Assembly: GCA_964627665.1 (NCBI GenBank)
Contig: CAZVKG010000086.1
Span: 1 to 13,052 of the forward strand
Reading direction: 5' to 3'
Origin: UBA1351 sp964627665
GTDB taxonomy: Bacteria; Bacillota; Clostridia; Lachnospirales; Vallitaleaceae
Length of the DNA stretch: 13,052 nucleotides
Shown here piece after piece: positions 6,854 through 13,019 of the stretch (positions are counted from its first letter, which is position 1; each line of letters starts with the position of its first letter). The notes beneath the pieces were generated by a model. It had not been told where the DNA came from. It did no database searches and was given only the letters and a program-made list of their open reading frames with translations. The position numbers were made by a program, and so were the translations under genes.

Positions 6854-8482
6854 TTGAAAAAAGTCATATCGCTATTTATAGTATTCCTACTTGTAGTCCA
6901 ATTAAATACGAAAGCTTCTGCTATTGATGTGGAGGCTTTTTCTGATGTTCCGATTGGCCATTGGGCCGAAGAAAATATTAAGACCCTACGACAACTTAAG
7001 GTGACCGATGGTATCGGAGGCAACCAGTATGGTCTAGGAGATACCCTAAGTCGGGCCCAATTTGTTGCTTTTTTATATAAGTTACAGGGTTGGCAAGAGA
7101 TTTTGCCTAGTCAAGAGACCTATATAGATGTCAATTCCTCAGACTGGTATTATGGGTACATTGAAACAGCCCTAGAACACGGTGTAATAACAAAGACCAA
7201 TCAAGCCTTTAGACCCAATGAAGCTATTACACGAGAAGAAATGGCCATCATGATTGTTCGAACGCTAGGCTATGGATGGCTAGCGGAACGTATGAATAAT
7301 CAGACGAGCTCATTTACTGATGTATCTAAAAACGTTGGCTACATTACCATGCTTAAAGATTTTGGCATCATTAATGGTGTCGGTGATGGACGATTTGCTC
7401 CGAATGCATGGGCAAAGAGGGAAGAAGCGGCGGCTATCTTGGTTCGTATGTATGAGAAGACAAATAATGACCTAGATGAGACCAATGTTTTTTACCGGGA
7501 TAATAGCTATGGACAAATAGATTTGATGCATGGCTTTGATGTGGTGAGCTTCAGTTGGGCTGATCTTACCTTGACCCAAGATCAGAGAATTGTAATTGAG
7601 AATAAGTTTCCCCTTGGATATGAAGAACCCCTTCAAAAGGCATATCAAGAAAATGCAGAAGTAAGATTAAGCATCTATGCTGATGATAGTGAAAATCTTT
7701 TAACCAATTTACTTGCCAGTAAAGAGACTCAGACCCAAATCATTACATCTATTATGAACCTGCTAGATACCCATCCGGCATTTGACGGTATTGTCATTGA
7801 CTTTGAAGGATTAAGAGGAAGCGAGAATAGAAGCGGTTTTACCAGTTTCTTACGTGCCCTTGACCAAGAACTTAGCGCGCAGGCCAAGACCTTAACGGTC
7901 ATGGTTCAGCCACAAGTCTATTATGATGGCTACGATTATGCCACGATTAATACGATTGCAGACCATACCATTATGATGGCCCATGACTTTGGAGCCAAAA
8001 GATTAACTGAAGCGGAGATGGCTATGGGGATTACAACGACGCCCTTAGCACCCTTGGAAGAGGTCTATAATGCCCTTAAACATCTGACACAAGCACAAAA
8101 AGATGAAGAAGCCTTAAATAAGTTAAGCCTTCAAATCTCCTTTGATGTAGCTCAATGGCAGACAAATAGTGAAGGTAATGTAGTCAATCAAAGCGCTTAT
8201 TCACCAACTTATGCTACTCTATATAATCGATTAATTGATGGGGGAACCAACATTGCTTATGGAGCAACCTCCAGAAACCCATACGCCACTTATTATAATA
8301 GCCAGACCGGCTTGAATAATGTCATATGGTACGAAGATTCCAGAAGTGTTGAAGAGAAGATACAACTGGCAAAAATGTTTGGCATCTATGATGTATCCGT
8401 GTGGCGATTAGGGAATATACCCAATTATAAGGACAGTGGTGACAAGAAGGTCTATATGGACCTTATGAGAGAATTCGAGTAA
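6854..8482 (+). CDS. Exported SLH-domain protein with GH18-type glycosidase domain
   Basis: This 542-aa protein starts at TTG after AAAGAGGG (6840-6847). It has a Sec signal peptide (MKK, hydrophobic core, cleavage probably after ASA at residue 23). Three S-layer homology repeats follow at about 29-75, 89-139 and 152-202; such repeats usually anchor proteins to pyruvylated secondary cell-wall polymer. The C-terminal part (about 225-542) resembles the GH18 / YaaH-like barrel: DGIVIDFEGL at 311-320 matches DGxxxDxE with D311, D316 and the presumed acid Glu 318, and MMAHDFG (374-380) fits the later MxYD-type strand with His in place of Tyr. The likely role is cell-surface hydrolysis of a GlcNAc-containing polymer such as peptidoglycan or chitin-like glycan; the substrate is inferred. 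It probably shares a transcript with the gene upstream. A decayed copy of its 5' end lies at 11801. Confidence 0.88.
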   Translation: MKKVISLFIVFLLVVQLNTKASAIDVEAFSDVPIGHWAEENIKTLRQLKVTDGIGGNQYGLGDTLSRAQFVAFLYKLQGWQEILPSQETYIDVNSSDWYYGYIETALEHGVITKTNQAFRPNEAITREEMAIMIVRTLGYGWLAERMNNQTSSFTDVSKNVGYITMLKDFGIINGVGDGRFAPNAWAKREEAAAILVRMYEKTNNDLDETNVFYRDNSYGQIDLMHGFDVVSFSWADLTLTQDQRIVIENKFPLGYEEPLQKAYQENAEVRLSIYADDSENLLTNLLASKETQTQIITSIMNLLDTHPAFDGIVIDFEGLRGSENRSGFTSFLRALDQELSAQAKTLTVMVQPQVYYDGYDYATINTIADHTIMMAHDFGAKRLTEAEMAMGITTTPLAPLEEVYNALKHLTQAQKDEEALNKLSLQISFDVAQWQTNSEGNVVNQSAYSPTYATLYNRLIDGGTNIAYGATSRNPYATYYNSQTGLNNVIWYEDSRSVEEKIQLAKMFGIYDVSVWRLGNIPNYKDSGDKKVYMDLMREFE

Positions 8483-8540
8483 TTTTTGTAACTTTTAAGT
8501 TGTATTTTAATTTGTTTTTTATTGGAACAGGGAGTATAGG

Positions 8541-9263
8541 ATGAGTAAAATTTTATTATTAGAGGATAATATTTTTTGTAGAAAGCAGATACTTGAAATA
8601 GCATCAAAAATCAACCCGAAACTGGATTTTTTTGAAACAAGCCGTTCAAGCGAAGCCTATGATCATTCAATGTCGAATGATATCAGTGCATTTTTGTTAG
8701 ATATACAAGTAGAAGATTATTCAGGGATCGAGTTGGCTAAACAACTAAGACGAATAAAGAAATACCAATTCACACCAATTATATTTATCACGGCTATGCC
8801 TACAAGAGAGATGGAAGCATTTCGTCAAATCCATTGTTATGACTACATTTTGAAACCATATTCAGAAGAAGATATTAAAGATGTCTTTCAACGAATATTG
8901 GTGGACTACATATCCGAAAAAAATATAGTTGAAGAGAAAAAGTTAGAACTTAAGTTTAGTAATTTTACGCGTGTAATCGATATGAAGGATATTATATATG
9001 CGGAGTATTTAAATCGTAAAATTATAATCATAACAAAAGAGGAAACAATTGAATATATACATATGCCAATGAAAAAATTTAAACCTTTATTAGATGATGA
9101 ACGTTTTATGCAAGTACATCAATCGATTGTTATTAATTTGAATTTTGTGGAAAAAATTGAATTTAATTCAAAAAAAATAAAACTAAAGAGTATAAAAAAC
9201 GAAGTTCCTATAGGTCGAAGTTTTTTAAAAGAAGTGAGGGGTAAATTTAATGACATATATTGA
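8541..9263 (+). CDS. LytTR-family response regulator, AgrA-like
   Basis: The 240-aa protein has a receiver domain at about 1-120: acidic pair E8/D9, phospho-acceptor Asp 54 in FLLDIQVEDYSG, Thr 84 in FITAMP and Lys 105 in LKPYS. A LytTR DNA-binding domain follows at about 135-240, including FMQVHQSIVINLNFVEKIE and PIGRSFLKEVR. LytTR regulators bind direct repeats about two helical turns apart; such a pair lies at 11265-11298 upstream of agrBD. AGGGAG (8529-8534) six bases before the ATG sets the start. The last 14 nt overlap the kinase gene, so the two are translationally coupled. The 58-bp gap upstream is T-rich and shows neither a clear terminator nor a convincing promoter. It is presumed to be phosphorylated by the kinase encoded next. 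Confidence 0.92.
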   Translation: MSKILLLEDNIFCRKQILEIASKINPKLDFFETSRSSEAYDHSMSNDISAFLLDIQVEDYSGIELAKQLRRIKKYQFTPIIFITAMPTREMEAFRQIHCYDYILKPYSEEDIKDVFQRILVDYISEKNIVEEKKLELKFSNFTRVIDMKDIIYAEYLNRKIIIITKEETIEYIHMPMKKFKPLLDDERFMQVHQSIVINLNFVEKIEFNSKKIKLKSIKNEVPIGRSFLKEVRGKFNDIY

Positions 9264-10521
9264 GTCCCTAATCTTATCTTTTTTTGACATGTTTATGTTG
9301 CTTTATATAATTATGTCATTAAAAACTTCGCTGCAAAAAAATGATTTCATTAAAGGAATATTTGGAGTAATAGCCGGAGCGGTATTGGCAAGTGTATCTG
9401 GTTATTATATCAGTAACCAAGCAATTTCTTTTACGGTTAATATTATGATAGCTTTTCTTATTATTCAAATAATAATGAGAAGTGATTTAAAAACGGTGAC
9501 AATAACGTATACGTATAGTTTGACAATACTGTATACTATTCAACTATTAATTATGATAATTTTTCAAGTTTTTAGAGGCGCACTAGAATACACTTTTTCC
9601 AATGGATTAATCGTACAAATGCTGACTACAATTACTGTTATGATTATTCTGAAACTTTTGCCGATCAGTAGATTCTACACTAGTCTTATCGGAAAAAATA
9701 AATGGATGGGAATAGTGGTTACAAATATTTTTATCGTTCATTATGTATTAGTCATATTATGGTATACAAATTTAAATGGATTTTTAAATAGCATGCTAGG
9801 CGTACTTATTCTTGTGGTTATTATATTGTTGATTAATACCTTAATGATTACCCATGGAGTTTCAAATCAGATATTATCAGAAAAAATGAAAATGTATGAT
9901 ATGTATTTTCCGGTTATTGAAAATATTATTGAGGAAGTTCGTATTAAGCAGCATGATTATCACAATCATATTCAAGCATTAAATGCTCTAAATTCTGTGA
10001 ATCATACGACCGATGAATTTAAGCAATATTTAAAAAATATAAGAACAAATGATATTTGGACCAATCTTATTCGTTTGGATAACAAAGTTTTAATGGCATT
10101 TCTATATAGCAAATATACATATGCACAAAAAATTAATGTGAATATAAATTTTCAAATTCATAATTATCTTTTCAAGTCAGAGATTCAAGACTATGATCTG
10201 ATTGAGATTTTCGGAATTCTTATTGATAATTCAATTGAAGCAACACTTGAAGTGGACGCGAAGGAATGCGAACTATTAATGAATTATGAAGATGGAATGA
10301 ATATTATTCAAACGCGAAATAAAGCAAGTACCATGTCAAATGATGAACTTATAAAAAAGTTAAAAAAAGAAAGACGTGGTGATATAAAAGGGAAACATGG
10401 TTATGGTCTTCGAAAATTGAGCGATATTATTAATAATAACAAGGGTGATATAATTGTTCGGTTTGATACAGAGGATCAAGAAGTGATTTTCCGTGTTGAA
10501 ATACCTGAATCACTTGAGTGA
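9250..10521 (+). CDS. AgrC-like peptide-sensing histidine kinase (GHKL ATPase)
   Basis: The 423-aa protein has six or seven hydrophobic segments in residues 1-205, forming a polytopic sensor typical of AgrC. The H-box is RIKQHDYHNH with phospho-acceptor His 235 and Asn 239. GHKL motifs follow: N-box DLIEIFGILIDNSIEA (Asn 327) and G-box GKHGYGL (381-387). It presumably binds the AgrD-derived cyclic peptide at the membrane and phosphorylates the LytTR regulator. GTGAGGGG (9234-9241) supports the ATG at 9250, inside the 3' end of the regulator gene. Its own 3' end is unusual: the last codons, encoding IPESLE and the stop, form one arm of a 34-bp inverted repeat and overlap the end of agrD on the other strand by 12 nt. 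The order regulator-then-kinase is the reverse of staphylococcal agrBDCA. Confidence 0.92.
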   Translation: MTYIESLILSFFDMFMLLYIIMSLKTSLQKNDFIKGIFGVIAGAVLASVSGYYISNQAISFTVNIMIAFLIIQIIMRSDLKTVTITYTYSLTILYTIQLLIMIIFQVFRGALEYTFSNGLIVQMLTTITVMIILKLLPISRFYTSLIGKNKWMGIVVTNIFIVHYVLVILWYTNLNGFLNSMLGVLILVVIILLINTLMITHGVSNQILSEKMKMYDMYFPVIENIIEEVRIKQHDYHNHIQALNALNSVNHTTDEFKQYLKNIRTNDIWTNLIRLDNKVLMAFLYSKYTYAQKINVNINFQIHNYLFKSEIQDYDLIEIFGILIDNSIEATLEVDAKECELLMNYEDGMNIIQTRNKASTMSNDELIKKLKKERRGDIKGKHGYGLRKLSDIINNNKGDIIVRFDTEDQEVIFRVEIPESLE

Positions 10522-10532
10522 TTCAGGTATTT
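10499..10532. terminator. 34-bp inverted repeat at the agrC/agrD tail-to-tail overlap, possible bidirectional terminator
   Basis: Arms 10499-10514 and 10517-10532 are perfect complements (AATACCTGAATCACT and its reverse complement at the core), around a central TG. As RNA this is a stem of about 15 bp with a 4-nt loop. On + it is followed by TTTT overlapping the arm end, and on - by TTTC, so the U-tracts are short. Both stop codons lie inside it: TGA at 10519-10521 on + and at 10512-10510 on -. The inverted repeat is certain; terminator activity is inferred. Confidence 0.65.
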
Positions 10533-10644
10533 TAGGCTCTCCCCAATAACTTAAACATGCTGATTTTGATACAATTCGTGGAGCGATAAATATAAATAAA
10601 CGGCATATGATTTTAATAGATTTTTCGCTTAATTTTCTTAACAT
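10510..10644 (-). CDS. agrD: AgrD-like cyclic autoinducing peptide precursor
   Basis: This is a 44-residue prepeptide. Residues 1-27 form a basic, amphipathic leader (MLRKLSEKSIKIICRLFIFI then APRIVSK). The core region is SACLSYW, and the acidic, proline-containing tail is GEPKIPESLK. This leader / Cys-core / EPKxPESLK layout is the clostridial AgrD pattern. By family analogy AgrB cleaves after Trp 34 and links its carboxyl group to the thiol of Cys 30, giving a five-residue CLSYW thiolactone with an N-terminal tail of unknown length; this is inferred. GGAGGTGA (10651-10658, - strand) lies seven bases before the ATG. The gene starts inside the 3' end of agrB (32-nt overlap, different frame) and ends 12 nt inside the convergent kinase gene. 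An internal Cys 14 in the leader is probably not the ring residue. Confidence 0.9.
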   Translation of the reverse strand: MLRKLSEKSIKIICRLFIFIAPRIVSKSACLSYWGEPKIPESLK

Positions 10645-11188
10645 AACAATTCACCTCCGTGATTACAATTAGTATCGTTTGAACAATAACAACCCATATT
10701 CCATATCTTGTATAAATACTTGGATATATAATAAAAATAAGCAAATAGATAAGTGAAATTACAACCCCTCTTATTTTTAGAGCTATTTTATTTATTGAAG
10801 TGACATCAAATCTTTCTAAAGGAATTACTGGAGCAAGCATAAAAATAAGTCCTGTACAAATAGTTGCAATAAATACTAATCCATATACATTAAATGATAT
10901 AAAAGTATTTATATTATAAATTGAAGCAAAGTATATTGCAGAAAATGATAAACAAGTTACATAGTTTTTAAGATGAAATCCACCAACATTAATCCTTAGA
11001 GGGATAGTATATAGTAACATGATGATTATATGTTGACGAATTCCTAATATGCTAAAAATACAAAAGAAGATTAATGTTTTTGTCAAATCAGTTAAGATAA
11101 CTCTACTAACGTATTCAATAGCGTCTTTTTCTTTATAATCTAAATCAATAGTTATATTTCGAAAACATTTTTTGACAGAATGTAACAT
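10613..11188 (-). CDS. agrB: AgrB-like peptide-processing membrane endopeptidase
   Basis: This 191-aa integral membrane protein has about five hydrophobic segments. The catalytic pair of the AgrB family is clear: NVGGFHLKNYVTC with His 72 and Cys 79, the same seven-residue spacing as His 77 and Cys 84 of staphylococcal AgrB. AgrB removes the C-terminal tail of AgrD and forms the thiolactone at the membrane. AGAGGTGA on the reverse strand (about 11197-11204) precedes the ATG at 11186-11188. It is the first gene of a two-gene unit with agrD, whose start lies within its last 32 nt. A consensus-like promoter (11227-11254) and a LytTR-spaced repeat pair (11265-11298) lie upstream. It converges on the regulator/kinase pair instead of preceding them. 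Confidence 0.93.
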   Translation of the reverse strand: MLHSVKKCFRNITIDLDYKEKDAIEYVSRVILTDLTKTLIFFCIFSILGIRQHIIIMLLYTIPLRINVGGFHLKNYVTCLSFSAIYFASIYNINTFISFNVYGLVFIATICTGLIFMLAPVIPLERFDVTSINKIALKIRGVVISLIYLLIFIIYPSIYTRYGIWVVIVQTILIVITEVNCYVKKIKRKIY

Positions 11189-11226
11189 ATATATTCACCT
11201 CTAATGTAACCTAAACTTTAGACCCT

Positions 11227-11254
11227 ATAATAGCATAGCGTTTTGCCTTGTCAA
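11227..11254 (-). promoter_or_regulatory. Promoter of agrBD
   Basis: On the reverse strand a perfect TTGACA (11254-11249) and TATTAT (11232-11227) are separated by 16 bp. Transcription would begin near 11220, about 30 nt before the agrB start. Confidence 0.7.
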
Positions 11255-11264
11255 TAGAATTGAA

Positions 11265-11298
11265 TTATTTGGTTAAGTTCTATGCTTATTTGGTTTTG
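11265..11298. promoter_or_regulatory. Two 13-bp direct repeats 21 bp apart: candidate LytTR (AgrA-like) operator
   Basis: TTATTTGGTTAAG (11265-11277) and TTATTTGGTTTTG (11286-11298) share 11 of 13 bases and are offset by 21 bp, two helical turns, as in LytTR operators. GGTTAAG in the first copy also resembles the GTTAAG part of the staphylococcal AgrA site. The pair begins 11 bp upstream of the agrBD -35 box. ATTTGGT (11288-11294) also forms an inverted repeat with ACCAAAT (11301-11307), an alternative reading as a palindromic operator. Confidence 0.6.
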
Positions 11299-11340
11299 CT
11301 ACCAAATAGTCCATAAGAAATACCGAATAATCAAATTGGG

Positions 11341-11368
11341 TTGAATTATTAATTTTAATTGTTATAAT
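11341..11368 (+). promoter_or_regulatory. Possible promoter upstream of the transposase remnant
   Basis: TTGAAT (11341-11346) and TATAAT (11363-11368) are separated by 16 bp. In such AT-rich DNA this could arise by chance, and the only downstream coding sequence is broken. Confidence 0.35.
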
Positions 11369-11387
11369 CAATTCATATTAATATATG

Positions 11388-11421
11388 AGTATGTTCTGAT
11401 AAAATAAAGTTTCAACATACT
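11388..11421. repeat. Short inverted repeat upstream of the transposase remnant
   Basis: AGTATGTT (11388-11395) and AACATACT (11414-11421) are perfect 8-bp complements separated by 18 nt. It could be a regulatory hairpin or a trace of the insertion sequence end. No matching copy is found on the far side of the remnant. Confidence 0.4.
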
Positions 11422-11458
11422 TTGATAGTATAATTCAAACAAGAAAAAGAGGTGTATT

Positions 11459-11734
11459 ATGGCAAATAATAAATATAAAAAAAGTCCTATGTGATAAGAG
11501 TATTCGTCTTTATCTAAAAGAAGGATATAGCGTAAAAAGTTTACGGGTTTATCAGTGAGTATTCCAATGGTTACAACAATTACCAAAAAAAATCGAAAAG
11601 TCGCCGATAAAGAGAAGAAGCATAATCTTCAACAACAGATTAAAGAAATATATCACAAGCATATCTTTAAATTTATTACTGGTAAGAACAAAAGTGTGCT
11701 GGTATTTAGTCTCGCAGTTATGTTTGTAAAGTAA
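11459..11734 (+). pseudogene. Decayed IS3-family (IS150-like) transposase
   Basis: AGAGGTG (11449-11455) precedes an ATG reading MANNKYKKSPM, then a stop at 11492-11494. In the next frame comes IRLYLKEGYSVKSLRVYQ, a helix-turn-helix region typical of IS3 OrfA, then an in-frame TGA, VFQWLQQLPKK, a further frameshift, and KNRKVADKEKKHNLQQQ followed by IKEIYHKH. That last string resembles the N-terminal part of IS3 OrfB (IKEIYHKHKGRYGYRR in intact relatives, from memory). The final stretch LVFSLAVMFVK may be a damaged version of the late DDE-region LVFHSDRGSQYVS, implying that most of OrfB is deleted. At least two frameshifts and one stop make it inactive. The family assignment rests on remembered motif similarity, not on a search. 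Confidence 0.6.
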
Positions 11735-11800
11735 TTGGAAGTAGGAAATTAATGAAATATACCATTAATATAGTGGAATATAGGGGAAAAAGGATATACT

Positions 11801-11947
11801 TTGAAAAAAATCATAGTGTAATTTATGATATTAATACTTGTCATCCAATTAAATACAACAGCATCAACAAAAAACAGTGATATTGGTATTAGACAAAGAA
11901 AACCAATAATTGATGGACATTTACAGAAGAATCATTTCATTCGGTAG
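11801..11947 (+). pseudogene. Decayed duplicate of the 5' end of the SLH-GH18 gene
   Basis: The first 66 bases, starting at the same TTG codon, match the signal-peptide coding sequence at 6854-6919 at 51 of 66 positions by my count, without gaps; TCCAATTAAATAC is an identical block. The translation reads MKKIIV, a TAA (11819-11821), then FMILILVIQLNTTAST, beside MKKVIS and LFIVFLLVVQLNTKAS of the intact gene. After the signal region the similarity ends and the frame stops at 11945-11947 without SLH or GH18 motifs. A GGGGAAAAAGG-type ribosome binding site is still present. It is a remnant of a second surface-protein gene sharing the signal peptide, truncated and inactivated. Confidence 0.7.
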
Positions 11948-11973
11948 ATTCAATAAATGGTTCTAAGGTAGTA

Positions 11974-11992
11974 CAGTATAATGCATTACTGT
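11974..11992. promoter_or_regulatory. ACAGTA/TACTGT inverted repeat over a TATAAT box
   Basis: ACAGTA (11974-11979) and TACTGT (11987-11992) flank a 7-nt centre, and TATAAT (11977-11982) overlaps the left arm. This may be the -10 element and operator of the gene at 12049, but no good -35 box is present at the right distance. Confidence 0.35.
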
Positions 11993-12048
11993 GTTATATT
12001 TTTATTTATGATAAAATTAATCAATATTGACAAAATAGGAGGTGGAAT

Positions 12049-12351
12049 ATGATTAAAGAAAAAGTGATTGTTATGATGGAGTATTTCTTGCAAGACACAA
12101 TAGATCTTATTGAACGTGTTGTTGAAGAAAGTTCGGAGGATCCACATTGTTCGGCTGTTCAGGCAAATAAAAGATTGGAACTTTATCTTGAGTTAATGAA
12201 TGAATTTGAGGCAAAAAAAAATGTATCAAGTGTTGAAGATATAATTCGTTCACAAGGGTATGGTGAAGACTTTGCAGAAGATTTCTTGAGAAAATTAAAT
12301 TATGAACTAGAGATTTATCATGGAGAAACAAAATGGGAGTGGAATAAATAA
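12049..12351 (+). CDS. Hypothetical acidic 100-aa protein
   Basis: I do not recognise a family. The protein is Glu/Asp-rich with predicted helices (MMEYFLQDTIDLIERVVEESS, RLELYLELMNEFEAKK), a middle IIRSQGYGEDFAEDFLRKL helix and a Trp-containing end (TKWEWNK). It has no signal peptide or membrane segment, so it is presumably cytoplasmic. AGGAGGTGG (12037-12045) immediately before the ATG is an excellent ribosome binding site, strongly supporting a real gene. It lies 109 bp upstream of the exported small protein at 12461 with no terminator between, so co-expression is possible. An immunity or regulatory role would fit its size and position next to a toxin-like exported protein, but nothing in the sequence shows it. 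Confidence 0.75.
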   Translation: MIKEKVIVMMEYFLQDTIDLIERVVEESSEDPHCSAVQANKRLELYLELMNEFEAKKNVSSVEDIIRSQGYGEDFAEDFLRKLNYELEIYHGETKWEWNK

Positions 12352-12460
12352 TCATTATCAAAAAATCCGGAAATTAGAACTAAATATTTAATAGATGGAT
12401 GGATTACTTATTGTAGTGTGTATTAATTATGGCATATATGGCTCGAAAAGGAGAGAGTAT

Positions 12461-12925
12461 ATGCAAAAAACATTTAGTAAATCAGGAGTATTTGTATTTG
12501 TATTAATGCTTGCATTAATTACATTTTCAGATGCTTCATATGCAGCATTAGACACAAAAAAACAGCCACCAAGTGACTATGGTTTTGAAAAGGATAAAAA
12601 GGTGCCTACAGATCGCAAAGTTAAAAATCCTGATACTGGTAAGTATGGATATAAAGATAAGCAAGGTAGATATTGGGTTCCGGACAGAAACATGCACGGT
12701 GGTGAAGGTTGGACTAGAGAATACCCTGATGGATCACATGACCATGTTTACGAGGACAATGGAAATGTGAGAGTCCATAAGGGGTCTCAAGACGCAAACT
12801 ATAAACTATCAGGTTCTAGCTGGATATATATAGTAGGCGCAGGTTTATTATTGGGCTTAACAATATTATCCCCAATACCAGGTGATGAAATCATTGTCGC
12901 AGGAGCATTATTAGGGGTAATTTAA
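12461..12925 (+). CDS. Exported small protein with toxin-like WVP/HGGEGW motif and hydrophobic C-terminus
   Basis: The chosen 154-aa product starts at ATG 12461 after AAGGAG (12448-12453). The frame is open back to an ATG at 12395, which lacks a ribosome binding site. Residues 1-29 are a clear Sec signal peptide (MQKTFSK, hydrophobic core, SYA-A). The mature part is charged and holds GKYGYKDKQGRYWVPDRNMHGGEGW (residues 60-84) and YPDGSHDHVYEDNGNVRVHKG (88-108). The WVP-x-HGG-x-W pattern recalls C-terminal domains of polymorphic toxins (type-37-like), remembered and not verified. Residues 121-154 contain two hydrophobic stretches split by SPIPGDE, like a membrane hairpin, ending directly at the C-terminus. 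It could be a membrane-inserting toxin or bacteriocin-like protein, or a truncated toxin domain. An ABC-transporter-like start follows 94 bp downstream. Confidence 0.75.
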   Translation: MQKTFSKSGVFVFVLMLALITFSDASYAALDTKKQPPSDYGFEKDKKVPTDRKVKNPDTGKYGYKDKQGRYWVPDRNMHGGEGWTREYPDGSHDHVYEDNGNVRVHKGSQDANYKLSGSSWIYIVGAGLLLGLTILSPIPGDEIIVAGALLGVI

Positions 12926-13019
12926 AATAAAACTGCCATGTATGCCATATTTAATGTGCATCACAATACAAAATACACCTAACCCAAGTTTAAATTAATT
13001 TTAACAGAATGGAGATAAT

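Noticed and set aside
8490..8501. AACTT-TT-AAGTT as an operator or terminator upstream of the response regulator
   Set aside because: Five-base AT-rich arms occur by chance in this DNA, and no T-run or partner repeat follows.
11368..11586. 72-codon reverse-strand ORF rich in hydrophobic residues
   Set aside because: It overlaps the transposase remnant and has no clear ribosome binding site. Its hydrophobicity follows from AT-rich antisense sequence.
12027..12032. TTGACA as a -35 box for the gene at 12049
   Set aside because: It lies only 17 bp before the start codon and overlaps the ribosome binding site region, leaving no room for a -10 box and leader.
12395..12460. Upstream ATG extending the exported protein by 22 residues
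   Set aside because: It has no ribosome binding site and would bury the signal peptide. AAGGAG directly precedes the ATG at 12461.
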